In this document: piece after piece, positions 8,071 through 16,918 of the stretch
How positions within the stretch are numbered: position 1 is the first letter of the stretch
Layout of the letters: every line of letters starts with the position of its first letter
Source: RGIG6307 sp964424345
GTDB taxonomy: Bacteria > Bacillota > Clostridia > Lachnospirales > Lachnospiraceae
Assembly: GCA_964424345.1 (NCBI GenBank)
Contig: CAYRIK010000002.1
Coordinates: 1-64,000 of the forward strand
Reading direction: 5' to 3'
Length of the DNA: 64,000 bases
Translations under genes and position numbers: made by a program
The notes under the pieces: model-generated
What the model saw: only the letters and a program-made list of their open reading frames with translations
The model's database searches: none
Told to the model about the DNA's origin: nothing

Positions 8071-9741
8071 TTACTGTACCACTTCTGCTCTTACAACTTT
8101 ACGAAGTATACCGTCTGTTTCTTCATAAAATACACCAATTGCTTCTCCAACTTCAAAAGATACCGCTCTTACATTTGCTTCTTCTGCAACATTAATCCAG
8201 TAATAATGGAAATGCTTTTCTTCTTCTCCATCTGCAAGACGAACGTAAAAACCACTGTCTCCATCTACTACTACACTGTACATCTCCATGATTTTACCAC
8301 TTGTCATCTTAATTTCAGGCTCTTCTGGCTGCTGCGTAGTATCTTGTTTCGTTTCTTCTTGTATAATGCCGTTTTCTATTAATATTGCACGATAATTCTG
8401 CTCACATTCTTTAATCGTATCTCCAGTCGCTACAAGCTGATATTTTTGTACATTTACCATTGCATACATCTTTACCAAACCTGCCTGGTCTTTTAATGCC
8501 ATAAAATACGTTGGTTCTTCTGCAACATTTAACAATAGTGGGAATGTAGAAACATAATTTAGGTGCTGTACTTGACCTTGTGCACTGCTCATAGCTGAAT
8601 CTTCGATTGCACCTTCGATTTCATAATATTTTGTTTCCATTGTACGCTGATTCATCAATACAAATCCAACATTAGACTGATCTGCATTCAAACTTGTTAC
8701 ACCTGTATATACCCACACATCGTCATCTAATGCAAGATAATTATAACCATTGGTAGACTGTAAACATCCTTTTTGGCTTAATACGCTATTTAAAAATCCA
8801 TTTACATAAATGCCGCTGTAATCATAAAGCTGCATCAATAATTCTGCACTATATACCTTGTCAATCCATGTAGGAACTGCATCAATATCATAATCCGTAC
8901 ATTCTCCTGTGATTGCATTTACAATAACAACTCTGCCAATCGTTTCCCCACCAAATAATCCAATATTAAACTTCTTGACTGGACAAATCCAATAAGGTGT
9001 TCCTTCCTCATCAATTTCAAAAAAGATCTGATCTGCAAAAATATAGGTTGGATAGTTAAAACGCAAATGTCTGTAAATATTACGTCCAAAATGTTCACTC
9101 TTAGAATAGCGGATACCTTTCTCTAACATCACACATTCTGTTTCCTGTGTTGTCATATCAATCATAATATATGCAGGTATTCCTTTGGACTTATTTGTAA
9201 CCCATTTAATCGTAGATGCATATTCTAAAGGAGTAACTCTTACCGGCTTTCCTTGATAATTAATCTGTGTATAATCATCTGCTGCTTCAAACTGAGAAAC
9301 AAATTCTACCATCGAACCCATTTTTCGGTCTCCAAGCAATGCTGCACTTGTCTTATCCAGTAAAGGAATAGTACTATAATCAGCCTCTTTAATATCTTGT
9401 GCGAAATCGCCTTCCTGTACTGTCAAAAGTTTTTGATATTTTGATGCGTTGATTATTGGACTGCCAAGCAAGCTACCAACAACAAATACTAAAATAGATA
9501 AAATCAACGCCGCACCACTGATTTTTACACTCAAGCTTCCATGCTGTTTATGATGTCCTTTTTTTCCATCGTATCTGTTATCGCAAAGTAATCTCCATAT
9601 AAAAACAACTGCAATGATAGAAATAAAGAACCACCAAAATCCAATAGAATGTATATTAACAGCTGGCAATGTAATATAGTAATAAATCCCTGCTGCCAAA
9701 ATTGCTCCTATGGCTCCTATCAATCCAATAATCTTTTTCAT
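8071..9741 (-). CDS. membrane-anchored protein of unknown function
   Basis: Not recognised. The 556-aa protein has three N-terminal membrane segments (about residues 3-23, 30-50 and 68-90). A large, probably extracytoplasmic region of about 460 residues follows. That region is rich in beta structure, with several segments describing bound values, and it has no obvious catalytic motif. After a short TQQPEEPE linker it ends in a 75-residue beta domain (starting TSGKIMEMYSVVVDG) that looks OB-fold-like. The start is the ATG at 9741, with AGAGAGGTG 5 bases upstream; an earlier ATG at 9780 lacks a ribosome site. The gene stands alone between leuS and a divergent amidotransferase. Confidence 0.8.
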   Translation of the reverse strand: MKKIIGLIGAIGAILAAGIYYYITLPAVNIHSIGFWWFFISIIAVVFIWRLLCDNRYDGKKGHHKQHGSLSVKISGAALILSILVFVVGSLLGSPIINASKYQKLLTVQEGDFAQDIKEADYSTIPLLDKTSAALLGDRKMGSMVEFVSQFEAADDYTQINYQGKPVRVTPLEYASTIKWVTNKSKGIPAYIMIDMTTQETECVMLEKGIRYSKSEHFGRNIYRHLRFNYPTYIFADQIFFEIDEEGTPYWICPVKKFNIGLFGGETIGRVVIVNAITGECTDYDIDAVPTWIDKVYSAELLMQLYDYSGIYVNGFLNSVLSQKGCLQSTNGYNYLALDDDVWVYTGVTSLNADQSNVGFVLMNQRTMETKYYEIEGAIEDSAMSSAQGQVQHLNYVSTFPLLLNVAEEPTYFMALKDQAGLVKMYAMVNVQKYQLVATGDTIKECEQNYRAILIENGIIQEETKQDTTQQPEEPEIKMTSGKIMEMYSVVVDGDSGFYVRLADGEEEKHFHYYWINVAEEANVRAVSFEVGEAIGVFYEETDGILRKVVRAEVVQ

Positions 9742-9892
9742 AAAAACACCTCTCTTATGTTTTTTCTTTGATAATATCATATAATTCCAGATAAATACTT
9801 GTCAATATACTTTCCTTTTTTTCTTTTTTCCACACATATTACAGATTTATACGTTTTTTGGTTGTACTTTTTTCAAAAAAGGCATATGCTAT

Positions 9893-9913
9893 ATATGTAT
9901 TCCATATACATAT
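9893..9913. promoter_or_regulatory. inverted repeat upstream of the amidotransferase
   Basis: ATATGTAT (9893-9900), 5 bases, ATACATAT (9906-9913): a perfect 8+8 palindrome 31 bases before the amidotransferase start and in its likely promoter region. It could be a repressor site. AT-rich composition raises the chance of coincidence. Confidence 0.3.
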
Positions 9914-9943
9914 ACAAAAATACAACATACAGAAAGGAATATT

Positions 9944-10615
9944 ATGAACGACTTATTACATACCCCTTTTAAGGTTGGCATTGCTGGTAGAAAACACCAG
10001 ACCAAAAATTACGAAAATGCTTGTATCGAACTTGGTTTTACTCCTTGTGTCAGTCTTTCTCTTTCTAAGTTAAGTACCTGTGATGCTCTGATTCTTCCAG
10101 GCGGATTTGATATTACACCCGGATTTTATGGTCAGGCAAATCATGGTTCCAGAAATATTGATACCGAACTGGATTTATTACAATTTCATGCTTTGGAATT
10201 TTTTGTTCGTACCAAAAAACCAATTCTTGGCATTTGCAAAGGCATGCAGTTAATCAATGTTTACTTCGGAGGCACGTTAATACAGGATTTAGAACATTCC
10301 GAACTGCACCAGCAAGCCGAAGGCGATCTGCTGCACCTTTCCCATGTAAACACACCATGTTTATTATCTGAATTGTATGGAGAAGATTTTCAGATCAACT
10401 CCAATCACCATCAAGCTGTAGATAAAATCGGTAAAGATTTAGTAGTTGTGCAAACTTCTGCAGATGGCATTACGGAAGCATTTTACCACAATACTTATCC
10501 AATATGGGGTGTACAATGGCATCCGGAAAGACTTCCGTTTATAGAAGTATCTAAAAATGAAAAAAAGACTTCCGTTGCCGGAAATCTCCTTATTCGTGCG
10601 GCCCTGACCATTTAA
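9944..10615 (+). CDS. class I glutamine amidotransferase / gamma-glutamyl hydrolase (peptidase C26)
   Basis: The 223-aa protein has the stand-alone class I glutaminase fold of the PuuD/peptidase C26 type, which hydrolyses gamma-glutamyl amides. The nucleophile cysteine is in GICKGMQLIN (C98), the oxyanion glycine region is LPGGFDITP (about 51-59), and the His-Glu pair is in WGVQWHPER (H193, E195). All three triad residues are present, so it should be active. PuuD-type enzymes release GABA from gamma-glutamyl-GABA, but no putrescine genes are nearby, so the substrate is open. AAGGA lies 8 bases before the ATG. Its stop codon lies in the loop of the terminator shared with the converging gene. 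Confidence 0.9.
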   Translation: MNDLLHTPFKVGIAGRKHQTKNYENACIELGFTPCVSLSLSKLSTCDALILPGGFDITPGFYGQANHGSRNIDTELDLLQFHALEFFVRTKKPILGICKGMQLINVYFGGTLIQDLEHSELHQQAEGDLLHLSHVNTPCLLSELYGEDFQINSNHHQAVDKIGKDLVVVQTSADGITEAFYHNTYPIWGVQWHPERLPFIEVSKNEKKTSVAGNLLIRAALTI

Positions 10616-10627
10616 CGATTGGTCAGG
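10603..10627. terminator. shared terminator enclosing both convergent stop codons
   Basis: CCTGACCA (10603-10610) pairs with TGGTCAGG (10620-10627). The 9-base loop holds the TAA of the amidotransferase (10613-10615) and, on the other strand, the TAA of the DUF2974 gene (10614-10612). The two genes overlap by 4 bases. Confidence 0.8.
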
Positions 10628-11760
10628 CCTTCTATTTTATTGTGCAGATACTGTTCTGTTTCTGCCCAAATTCTGCTTCTGGACATTTTTATAATGTCCT
10701 TTATTGTTCGTTGAATGCAATTTTTTGTTTCTTCATCCAAATTCTGAATCGCCTCTGCCATTCCAGACAAACTCTTACTCCAATTTTTTGTAAAGCTCAC
10801 CAAATCTGTAGCTTCACTTGCTGCCACGATTTGATACAATGCATTTACAAAATTCTCTACTTCTTCTTTCGGCAAAGACATCGCCCATTCATTCAAACTC
10901 TCATCCATAATACGTTGTTTTTCATTCATTTGTTCCATGTACTGAAAGTCAATGCGATCTATCTGCCAAGAATATGGATCATGTTGAAGGAAACTGATAT
11001 TCTTACTTGCTACCACTCTATAAGAACCATGATTTTCTAATAGCATTCCTACAATAGATGAATATGGAATGATTTTTTGGATTTTGGAAGAAATCCTTTC
11101 AAATCCACCCATCTGATACACTTCTGTACGAAATCCCGGACCATCCAGATTGTATATTTGCCCTATTCTATCCTGAATAGAAACAGAAGATGTCATAGCT
11201 GCGTATACAGCCAGATTACCGCCTTTCGAATGTCCAATCAAATCTATAGTTCCTGTAACTTTTTCTGCTGCTTTCTGCAAATATTCCAGACTTGCCTGCT
11301 GTCCAGGAATCGGATATTGAAACGCCATATTGAAATCTTCTTTCCAGCCTATGATTGTTCCATCTGTTCCACGATACACAATCTTGACACTTCCATCTGA
11401 TAATACACACGTTAATGCCATAAACTGTGTTTCGTCTTCTGTGCAATACCGATGCGCACAATACATACATTTCATCGTACCAAAACGTTTACTTTCACAC
11501 ATTTCAAAAAATAATGCCCTGTTATTTGCTTCATATCTAGGATCAGAAAAAATCGTATCTATCTGCTCATACTTTTGTAATTGACGTAAGGTAACTGCCA
11601 TATCATCCGGCTCTTTTCCTTGTTCCATCACCGGAAGCACATTCTCTAAATTCAAATAAACAAACTGTGCTAATACCAAAGCATCTACTGCTCCAAACGG
11701 CAATGCTTCAAAATCAAAATATCCATATGCATGCACATATTCAATCATGTTTCCTATCAT
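10612..11760 (-). CDS. DUF2974 family alpha/beta-hydrolase (lipase-like)
   Basis: The 382-aa protein belongs to the DUF2974/Mbeg1-like group. It has a nucleophile elbow GHSKGGN (S178), as in class 3 lipases, and the family's VYRGTDGTIIGWKEDF segment (about 128-143). Other catalytic residues cannot be placed with confidence. No signal peptide is seen, so a cytoplasmic hydrolase is likely. The ATG at 11760 has AGAGG 8 bases upstream. It is the last gene of a minus-strand run (GtrII-like membrane protein, TPR lipoprotein, this gene), 11 bases after the TPR gene. The natural substrate is unknown. Confidence 0.88.
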   Translation of the reverse strand: MIGNMIEYVHAYGYFDFEALPFGAVDALVLAQFVYLNLENVLPVMEQGKEPDDMAVTLRQLQKYEQIDTIFSDPRYEANNRALFFEMCESKRFGTMKCMYCAHRYCTEDETQFMALTCVLSDGSVKIVYRGTDGTIIGWKEDFNMAFQYPIPGQQASLEYLQKAAEKVTGTIDLIGHSKGGNLAVYAAMTSSVSIQDRIGQIYNLDGPGFRTEVYQMGGFERISSKIQKIIPYSSIVGMLLENHGSYRVVASKNISFLQHDPYSWQIDRIDFQYMEQMNEKQRIMDESLNEWAMSLPKEEVENFVNALYQIVAASEATDLVSFTKNWSKSLSGMAEAIQNLDEETKNCIQRTIKDIIKMSRSRIWAETEQYLHNKIEGLTNR

Positions 11761-11771
11761 GTTCTGTGCCT

Positions 11772-12812
11772 CTATCGTGTTTTTAAGAAGTCATACTCTC
11801 TTTGTGCTTCCACATCATTTGGATAATCTCTTAAATATGCTTCCATAAGACTGGCAGCTGTTTTAAAATCTGCAAGATATTCATATGCTACCGCTTCATT
11901 AAAACGAAGAGACTGCTTTACAGATGTATCTTCACATTCTAATCCTTTTTGGAATGCCTCTAATGCTTCTGTATAGGCACCACGCTTTAACTGACACAAA
12001 CCAAGCTGATTATACAATGCCGGATTAGTACTTCCTTCAATCCCACTATTGTAAACACTTGCCGCATAGTTATAATCTCCCATTGCCTCATAGCTCATAC
12101 CCAAATACCATGCAGCATCTTGATTTTGTTTCCAATTTACTTTTTCTAAGGCAACAATTGCTTCGTTATAATTTCCTATATGATACAACATACGTCCTTT
12201 ATCATAATCGCTGATATTACTCTGTGCATTGATTGCCTGCTCCACATATTCTAATCCCTGACTTGGATATCCAAATTGGTATAATGCTTTATAAATTTCT
12301 ATAATGCGATCGTAATTTGTTGGCTCCAATGCAATTGCTTCTTCAAATTCTTTTGTACTTTCTTCATGTTTTTCAAGATTTAACAGTACAACACCATGAG
12401 AAAAACGCACCTGTGCGTCCTTTGGTTTTAAATCTGCAATCGCCTTATATACATGCTCTGCTTCTTCATATCGTCCTAAGTTTACATATGCTACTGCAAG
12501 ATATTCATTGATATCATAGTCTACATCATATAAAAATCCAGTATTATAGGATAATGCTGTTTCCAATGCTTCTACCGCTTTTTCATATGCACCAAGCCCC
12601 ATATAGCAGATACCTTTTAAACGATATACTTCCTGTCTATTATTGCGGTCTGTTTCCAATGTTTCTAACTGTGTAAGCGCATCCTGATAAGACATTGCTT
12701 CTATAGATGTATACACTGCATGCATTGGTTCTTCTTCCTGATTTTTTTGACAACCAGTCAACAACAAAGCTGCCGTCATTCCTATACACCATAATTTTAC
12801 ATATTTTTTCAT
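11772..12812 (-). CDS. TPR-repeat lipoprotein
   Basis: 346 aa with a lipoprotein signal, KKYVKLWCIGMTAALLLTGC, giving an acylated cysteine at C21. The rest is helical pairs with TPR spacing across about residues 35-340 (repeats such as GLGAYEKAVEALETAL, NLGRYEEAEHVYKAIADL and AMGDYNYAASVYNSGI). TPR arrays bind protein partners, so an outer-face scaffold is likely. The gene lies between a GtrII-like membrane protein and a DUF2974 hydrolase, close enough for one transcript. A role in assembling an envelope glycosylation machine is a guess from the neighbours only. Confidence 0.88.
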   Translation of the reverse strand: MKKYVKLWCIGMTAALLLTGCQKNQEEEPMHAVYTSIEAMSYQDALTQLETLETDRNNRQEVYRLKGICYMGLGAYEKAVEALETALSYNTGFLYDVDYDINEYLAVAYVNLGRYEEAEHVYKAIADLKPKDAQVRFSHGVVLLNLEKHEESTKEFEEAIALEPTNYDRIIEIYKALYQFGYPSQGLEYVEQAINAQSNISDYDKGRMLYHIGNYNEAIVALEKVNWKQNQDAAWYLGMSYEAMGDYNYAASVYNSGIEGSTNPALYNQLGLCQLKRGAYTEALEAFQKGLECEDTSVKQSLRFNEAVAYEYLADFKTAASLMEAYLRDYPNDVEAQREYDFLKTR

Positions 12813-12859
12813 AATGAATTTCAGCTTCCCTTTTCAAAAATTTTAATGCTATCCCTATA

Positions 12860-14500
12860 TTAACCAAAATTTACTACAATATACGCTCCTGCATCGATGA
12901 TAGAGCCTTCTTTTGGCCATGCCGGCATATCTTCATACTGGGACTGAATTTCTCTGCATGCCTGTGCATCTTCGATACGTTCAAATAAATGTCCATGCAT
13001 TGCAAAAAAATCATGTGTTTCTTTATCCCAGCCCTCAAATGCGATATTTCCCCATGTGAAAACAGAATATATCGCTTCACTGCTGACACTATAACAATCT
13101 TGTATCACAAAGCAATCCTTCAAGTTTGGATCAAGCATATTTAAAAATACTGATATTTTCTTGTATGCTTCGCTATCATATTCTACACACATTTTAGAAA
13201 TAATCTCTTTTGGAATCGTATAATTTCCTTTAAACACAACTGGTTTTTGCGTGTCATATTCTTTTTCTAACTCATAAGAAATCAAATTGACCGTATTTAC
13301 TGCATCTTCGTATTTCATGTAATCTACATAAAACCATTGTGTCATTTCATATGCCTGATTATATACTAATATTCCAATTGCTACACACCACGCACCGATT
13401 ACATAACGATGCTTGCAAGACTCTACAATACAAGTAAACAACATTGCCACAAATGCCACATAAATCGGTACAAACTGACTATTGCGATAAAAGGTTGCAT
13501 GTCCTTCTAAAAATACTAATATAAGTGGCACAATCTGCATAGCTGCTGCCCCTAATAGTGGTACAATCTGACGATGACGAACTAATCGATACAATGACCA
13601 AACAAAATACAATATAACTGCCAGTAAATAAATACGAACCGGAATATAAGCAATCGCATTTACATAATACATTACAATATATTGCTTGATTGTCATTACA
13701 AATTCCGCAAGTCCTTCACTTGACTGAAACCATTTAAGTGCTTCTAAAATACTGCGTCTGTTCATAATACCGATTTGATCTTGTAAAGAACATACAGCAG
13801 TAATCACTTCTATTGTAACACTTCGCAATGCTATGCTAAGTGCCAGCAAAACACCTGCCAAAAGTCCCTGTGTCACTACTGTTTTCACATCTAACTTTTT
13901 GCCGGCATATACAGTCTGTAATACCCACATCATGACTACTGCCATTAAAAATACAATTGTAAAAGATTCCATAAAGCTATTACTTAACCATAACAGCACT
14001 AATGAAATGCCAAGTCTTCCTATGCGAGCCTTTCCTTTTTGCTCTAATGCTTCCATAAAAAAGAGCATAAATAAAGCAGACAGACAATAACACATTCCAA
14101 TGCCATTGTGCAAATAATAAATAAATACTTCACTGATCATCGGACAAGAAATCATGACACAGGAAAAAATCGTTGCCGCCTTTTCTGATAATGTTTTCTG
14201 CATTGCTTTTTCCCATACAAGACACCATAATGCAGAACCTAATACCAAACATAATACGCCAATAAAATCCGTAATAAATGGTGTATATTCTGCTACAGGA
14301 CATATTTTATGTAATAAATAGTAGCCAAAACGGCCCATAATCGGCCCAATACCATCGGCAAAATATCGTCCGATTGCACTATCATCAACTCCTACCATCG
14401 GCTGACATACTGCAAAACCATAGCTTAATACAGCCGTTATAAGTACACAAATCTTATATGTTTTTTGGTCTATTATTCGTTTTAAATCTGACAAATTCAT
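12860..14500 (-). CDS. GtrII-like polytopic membrane glycosyltransferase
   Basis: 546-aa integral membrane protein with about ten hydrophobic segments. After the first segment comes GVDDSAIGRYFADGIGPI (about residues 37-54; acidic pair DD at 38-39), then GRFGYYLLHKI. This arrangement matches the GtrII/glucosyltransferase family (GT-C fold), which takes sugar from an undecaprenyl-phosphate donor. The C-terminal 130 residues are a soluble outer domain. First gene of the run with the TPR lipoprotein and the DUF2974 protein. The sugar and the acceptor are unknown. Confidence 0.75.
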   Translation of the reverse strand: MNLSDLKRIIDQKTYKICVLITAVLSYGFAVCQPMVGVDDSAIGRYFADGIGPIMGRFGYYLLHKICPVAEYTPFITDFIGVLCLVLGSALWCLVWEKAMQKTLSEKAATIFSCVMISCPMISEVFIYYLHNGIGMCYCLSALFMLFFMEALEQKGKARIGRLGISLVLLWLSNSFMESFTIVFLMAVVMMWVLQTVYAGKKLDVKTVVTQGLLAGVLLALSIALRSVTIEVITAVCSLQDQIGIMNRRSILEALKWFQSSEGLAEFVMTIKQYIVMYYVNAIAYIPVRIYLLAVILYFVWSLYRLVRHRQIVPLLGAAAMQIVPLILVFLEGHATFYRNSQFVPIYVAFVAMLFTCIVESCKHRYVIGAWCVAIGILVYNQAYEMTQWFYVDYMKYEDAVNTVNLISYELEKEYDTQKPVVFKGNYTIPKEIISKMCVEYDSEAYKKISVFLNMLDPNLKDCFVIQDCYSVSSEAIYSVFTWGNIAFEGWDKETHDFFAMHGHLFERIEDAQACREIQSQYEDMPAWPKEGSIIDAGAYIVVNFG

Positions 14501-14558
14501 ATTCTTTTTCCTTTTACTGTCATTGAATTGATATTTTTTATATTAACATAATGACACA

Positions 14559-14592
14559 AAAAGGGCAATCGCCTTTTGGCAACTGCCCTTTT
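14559..14592 (-). terminator. cysK terminator
   Basis: AAAAGGGCA (14559-14567) pairs with TGCCCTTTT (14584-14592); an inner GCC-TTTT-GGC extends the stem. The T-run lies on the minus-strand side, right after cysK. Confidence 0.85.
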
Positions 14593-14598
14593 GAAAGC

Positions 14599-15528
14599 TT
14601 ATGCAAATAATTCTGTAGACAAATAACGGTCTCCTGTATCTGGTAATAAGACAACGATATTTTTTCCTTTATTTTCTTCTCTCTTTGCTACTTCTATCGC
14701 TGCAAAAAGAGCTGCTCCGGAAGAAATACCTACTAAAATGCCTTCTTTTGTACCAATTTCTCGTCCTGCCGCAAAAGCATCTTCATTTGCTACTGTAATA
14801 ATCTCATCATAAATATTTGTATTTAATACTTCTGGAATAAATCCTGCTCCAATTCCTTGGATTTTATGAGGACCTGCTACTCCTGTGGAAAGTACTGCAG
14901 ATGATTTTGGTTCTACTGCTATAATCTTCACATCTGGTCTCTGGGATTTTAAATATTCACCAACGCCTGTAATTGTACCGCCTGTACCAACACCTGCCAC
15001 AAAAATATCAACCGCTCCATCTGTATCTTCATAAATTTCTGGTCCTGTTGTATCTCTATGTGCTTTGGAATTTGCTGGATTTACAAACTGTCCTGGAATA
15101 AAACTATTTGGAATTTCTTTTGCCAATTCCTCTGCTTTTTCAATCGCACCTGCCATACCTTTTTTGCCATCGGATAAAACAAGCTCTGCTCCGTACGCTT
15201 TCATAATCTGTCTGCGTTCTACAGACATTGTATCAGGCATTACAATAATGCTGCGATATCCTCTTGCTGCTGCAACAGACGCAAGCCCAATTCCTGTATT
15301 TCCAGATGTTGGTTCAATAATCACAGAACCTTCCTTTAATTTTCCACTCTGTTCCGCATCCTCGATCATTGCTTTTGCTACACGATCTTTTACAGAACCT
15401 GCTGGATTCAAATATTCTAATTTTGCTAAAATCTTTGCTTGCAGACCATATGCTTTTTCTAAATGTGTAAGCTCTAATAATGGTGTATGACCAATCAACT
15501 GGTCTGCTGATGTATAAATACGTGCCAT
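14599..15528 (-). CDS. cysK: cysteine synthase (O-acetylserine sulfhydrylase)
   Basis: PLP enzyme making cysteine from O-acetylserine and sulfide. The 309-aa sequence holds the PLP lysine in NPAGSVKDRVA (K47), the substrate loop PTSGNTGIGLA (about 68-78) and the phosphate cradle GVGTGGTITGVGEYL (about 177-191). Length and motifs are standard. The gene is single, with its own promoter whose -35 box lies in a perfect 9-bp inverted repeat, and its own terminator. That layout fits repression by a CymR-like Rrf2 regulator when cysteine is plentiful; the regulator is not in the window. Confidence 0.97.
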   Translation of the reverse strand: MARIYTSADQLIGHTPLLELTHLEKAYGLQAKILAKLEYLNPAGSVKDRVAKAMIEDAEQSGKLKEGSVIIEPTSGNTGIGLASVAAARGYRSIIVMPDTMSVERRQIMKAYGAELVLSDGKKGMAGAIEKAEELAKEIPNSFIPGQFVNPANSKAHRDTTGPEIYEDTDGAVDIFVAGVGTGGTITGVGEYLKSQRPDVKIIAVEPKSSAVLSTGVAGPHKIQGIGAGFIPEVLNTNIYDEIITVANEDAFAAGREIGTKEGILVGISSGAALFAAIEVAKREENKGKNIVVLLPDTGDRYLSTELFA

Positions 15529-15560
15529 GATGTCAAAATCCTCCCGTCAACTTTTCTAAT

Positions 15561-15596
15561 ACTATATCTCCATATTCCTATTTTGTCAATAGGAAT
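15561..15596 (-). promoter_or_regulatory. cysK promoter with embedded inverted repeat (candidate CymR-type operator)
   Basis: On the minus strand TTGACA (15589-15584), 17 bases, TATAGT (15566-15561). The -35 box lies inside ATTCCTATT-5-AATAGGAAT (15574-15596), a perfect 9+9 palindrome. The TTCC/GGAA half-sites resemble sites bound by Rrf2-family cysteine regulators. Confidence 0.65.
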
Positions 15597-15666
15597 TATT
15601 CGTTATCAAGAACCACATAGACAAACTTGCTCTATTCTTAATAAAACCATTTGTCAAACGAAAATT

Positions 15667-15694
15667 ACGCACTTTGACATCTGCCAAAGTGCGT
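15667..15694 (-). terminator. terminator of the rubrerythrin-fusion gene
   Basis: ACGCACTTTG (15667-15676), 8-base loop, CAAAGTGCGT (15685-15694), a perfect 10-bp stem directly after the gene. The following T-run on the minus strand is short. Confidence 0.75.
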
Positions 15695-15701
15695 ATGGTT
15701 C

Positions 15702-16892
15702 TTAATAATTTTCTTCGCGAACTTCAAAGTAACTTTGAGGATGATTACATACTGGACATACAAGCGGAGCTTTTGTACCAACAACAAGGTGTCCACAATT
15801 TCTGCATTCCCAAACTTTTACTTCAGACTTTTCAAATACCTGTGCTGTCTCAATGTTCTTTAATAACGCACGATATCTTTCTTCATGATGTTTTTCGATT
15901 GCAGCTACTGCTCTGAACTTTGCTGCTAACTCTGGAAATCCTTCTTCTTCAGCTGTCTTTGCAAAACCGTCATACATATCTGTCCATTCGTAATTTTCAC
16001 CTTCAGCTGCAGCTGCAAGATTTTCTTTTGTATCACCAAGACCAGCTAATTCTTTAAACCACATTTTAGCATGCTCTTTTTCATTTTCAGCAGTCTTTAA
16101 AAACAAAGCTGCCATCTGCTCATAACCTTCTTTTTTGGCTACAGAAGCAAAGTATGTGTACTTATTTCTTGCTTGAGATTCTCCTGAGAATGCTTCCTGT
16201 AAATTTTTTTCTGTCTGTGTTCCTTTGTATTTATTTGTTGCCATTTGTTCATTTTCCTCCTTAGTAGGCTGTATTACTTTTTCAAAATCAGATGCAGGAT
16301 GCTTGCAAAGCGGACAAATATAGTCCTCCGGCAATGTTTCTCCTACATATTCATAGCCACAGATTGTACAACGCCAAACTGTTTGTCCGTTGTCATTTTC
16401 TTTTTTATTTTCCTGTGGTTTTGGTTTGATATGCTCAAAATAATATGCATATGTTGCAGAAGCTGTATCACTTAATACTTCCATATCTGTAATTTCACCA
16501 ATAAACATTGTATGAGAACCTAAATCCAATGTTTTATTTACTTTTACACTCATATAAGCATTCGTTCCTTCTGTTATATAACAAATGCCATTTGTTCCTC
16601 TTTTATATGATTGAAAAGAAGCAAATTTATCGGTATCTTTACCGGAATGGAAACCAAAACGTTCAAATAGTTCAAACGTTGCTGACTGACTAATAACAGA
16701 AACCGTAAACATTTCTGTACGCATAATCATATCATGTGTAAAATTTGCTTTATTCACACAAATGCTCATCTGATTTGGCTCGGAAGCTGCTTGAATAGCT
16801 GTATTGATAATACATCCATTATCTTTTGTTCCTTCCTTTGCTGTTAATACAAATAATCCATAACTCAACTTATGCATTGCTTTTTGATCCAT
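15702..16892 (-). CDS. flavin reductase-rubredoxin-rubrerythrin fusion
   Basis: 396-aa multidomain oxygen/peroxide-defence protein. Residues 1-155 are a flavin reductase-like FMN domain (KLSYGLFVLTAKEG start). Residues 172-205 are a rubredoxin (C175, C178, C193, C196). Residues 217-350 are a ferritin-like diiron domain with EAFSGESQARNKY, ENEKEHAKMW and AIEKHHEERY. Residues 360-396 are a second rubredoxin-like center (C363, C366, C379, C382). One chain could carry electrons from NAD(P)H through flavin and Fe-S4 centers to the diiron peroxidase site. A perfect TAAGGAGG (16264-16257) lies 11 bases before the in-frame ATG for M217, so a free 180-aa rubrerythrin may also be made. YitT lies 26 bases upstream. 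Confidence 0.95.
   Translation of the reverse strand: MDQKAMHKLSYGLFVLTAKEGTKDNGCIINTAIQAASEPNQMSICVNKANFTHDMIMRTEMFTVSVISQSATFELFERFGFHSGKDTDKFASFQSYKRGTNGICYITEGTNAYMSVKVNKTLDLGSHTMFIGEITDMEVLSDTASATYAYYFEHIKPKPQENKKENDNGQTVWRCTICGYEYVGETLPEDYICPLCKHPASDFEKVIQPTKEENEQMATNKYKGTQTEKNLQEAFSGESQARNKYTYFASVAKKEGYEQMAALFLKTAENEKEHAKMWFKELAGLGDTKENLAAAAEGENYEWTDMYDGFAKTAEEEGFPELAAKFRAVAAIEKHHEERYRALLKNIETAQVFEKSEVKVWECRNCGHLVVGTKAPLVCPVCNHPQSYFEVREENY
16257..16264 (-). promoter_or_regulatory. internal Shine-Dalgarno at the rubredoxin/rubrerythrin junction
   Basis: TAAGGAGG on the minus strand, a perfect match to the 16S tail, located in the linker codons Thr-Lys-Glu-Glu. The in-frame ATG (16244) begins MATNKYKG, a typical rubrerythrin N-terminus. 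The 11-base spacing is slightly long. Confidence 0.5.
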
Positions 16893-16918
16893 ATCTCATG
16901 CTCCTTATACTAGTATTT

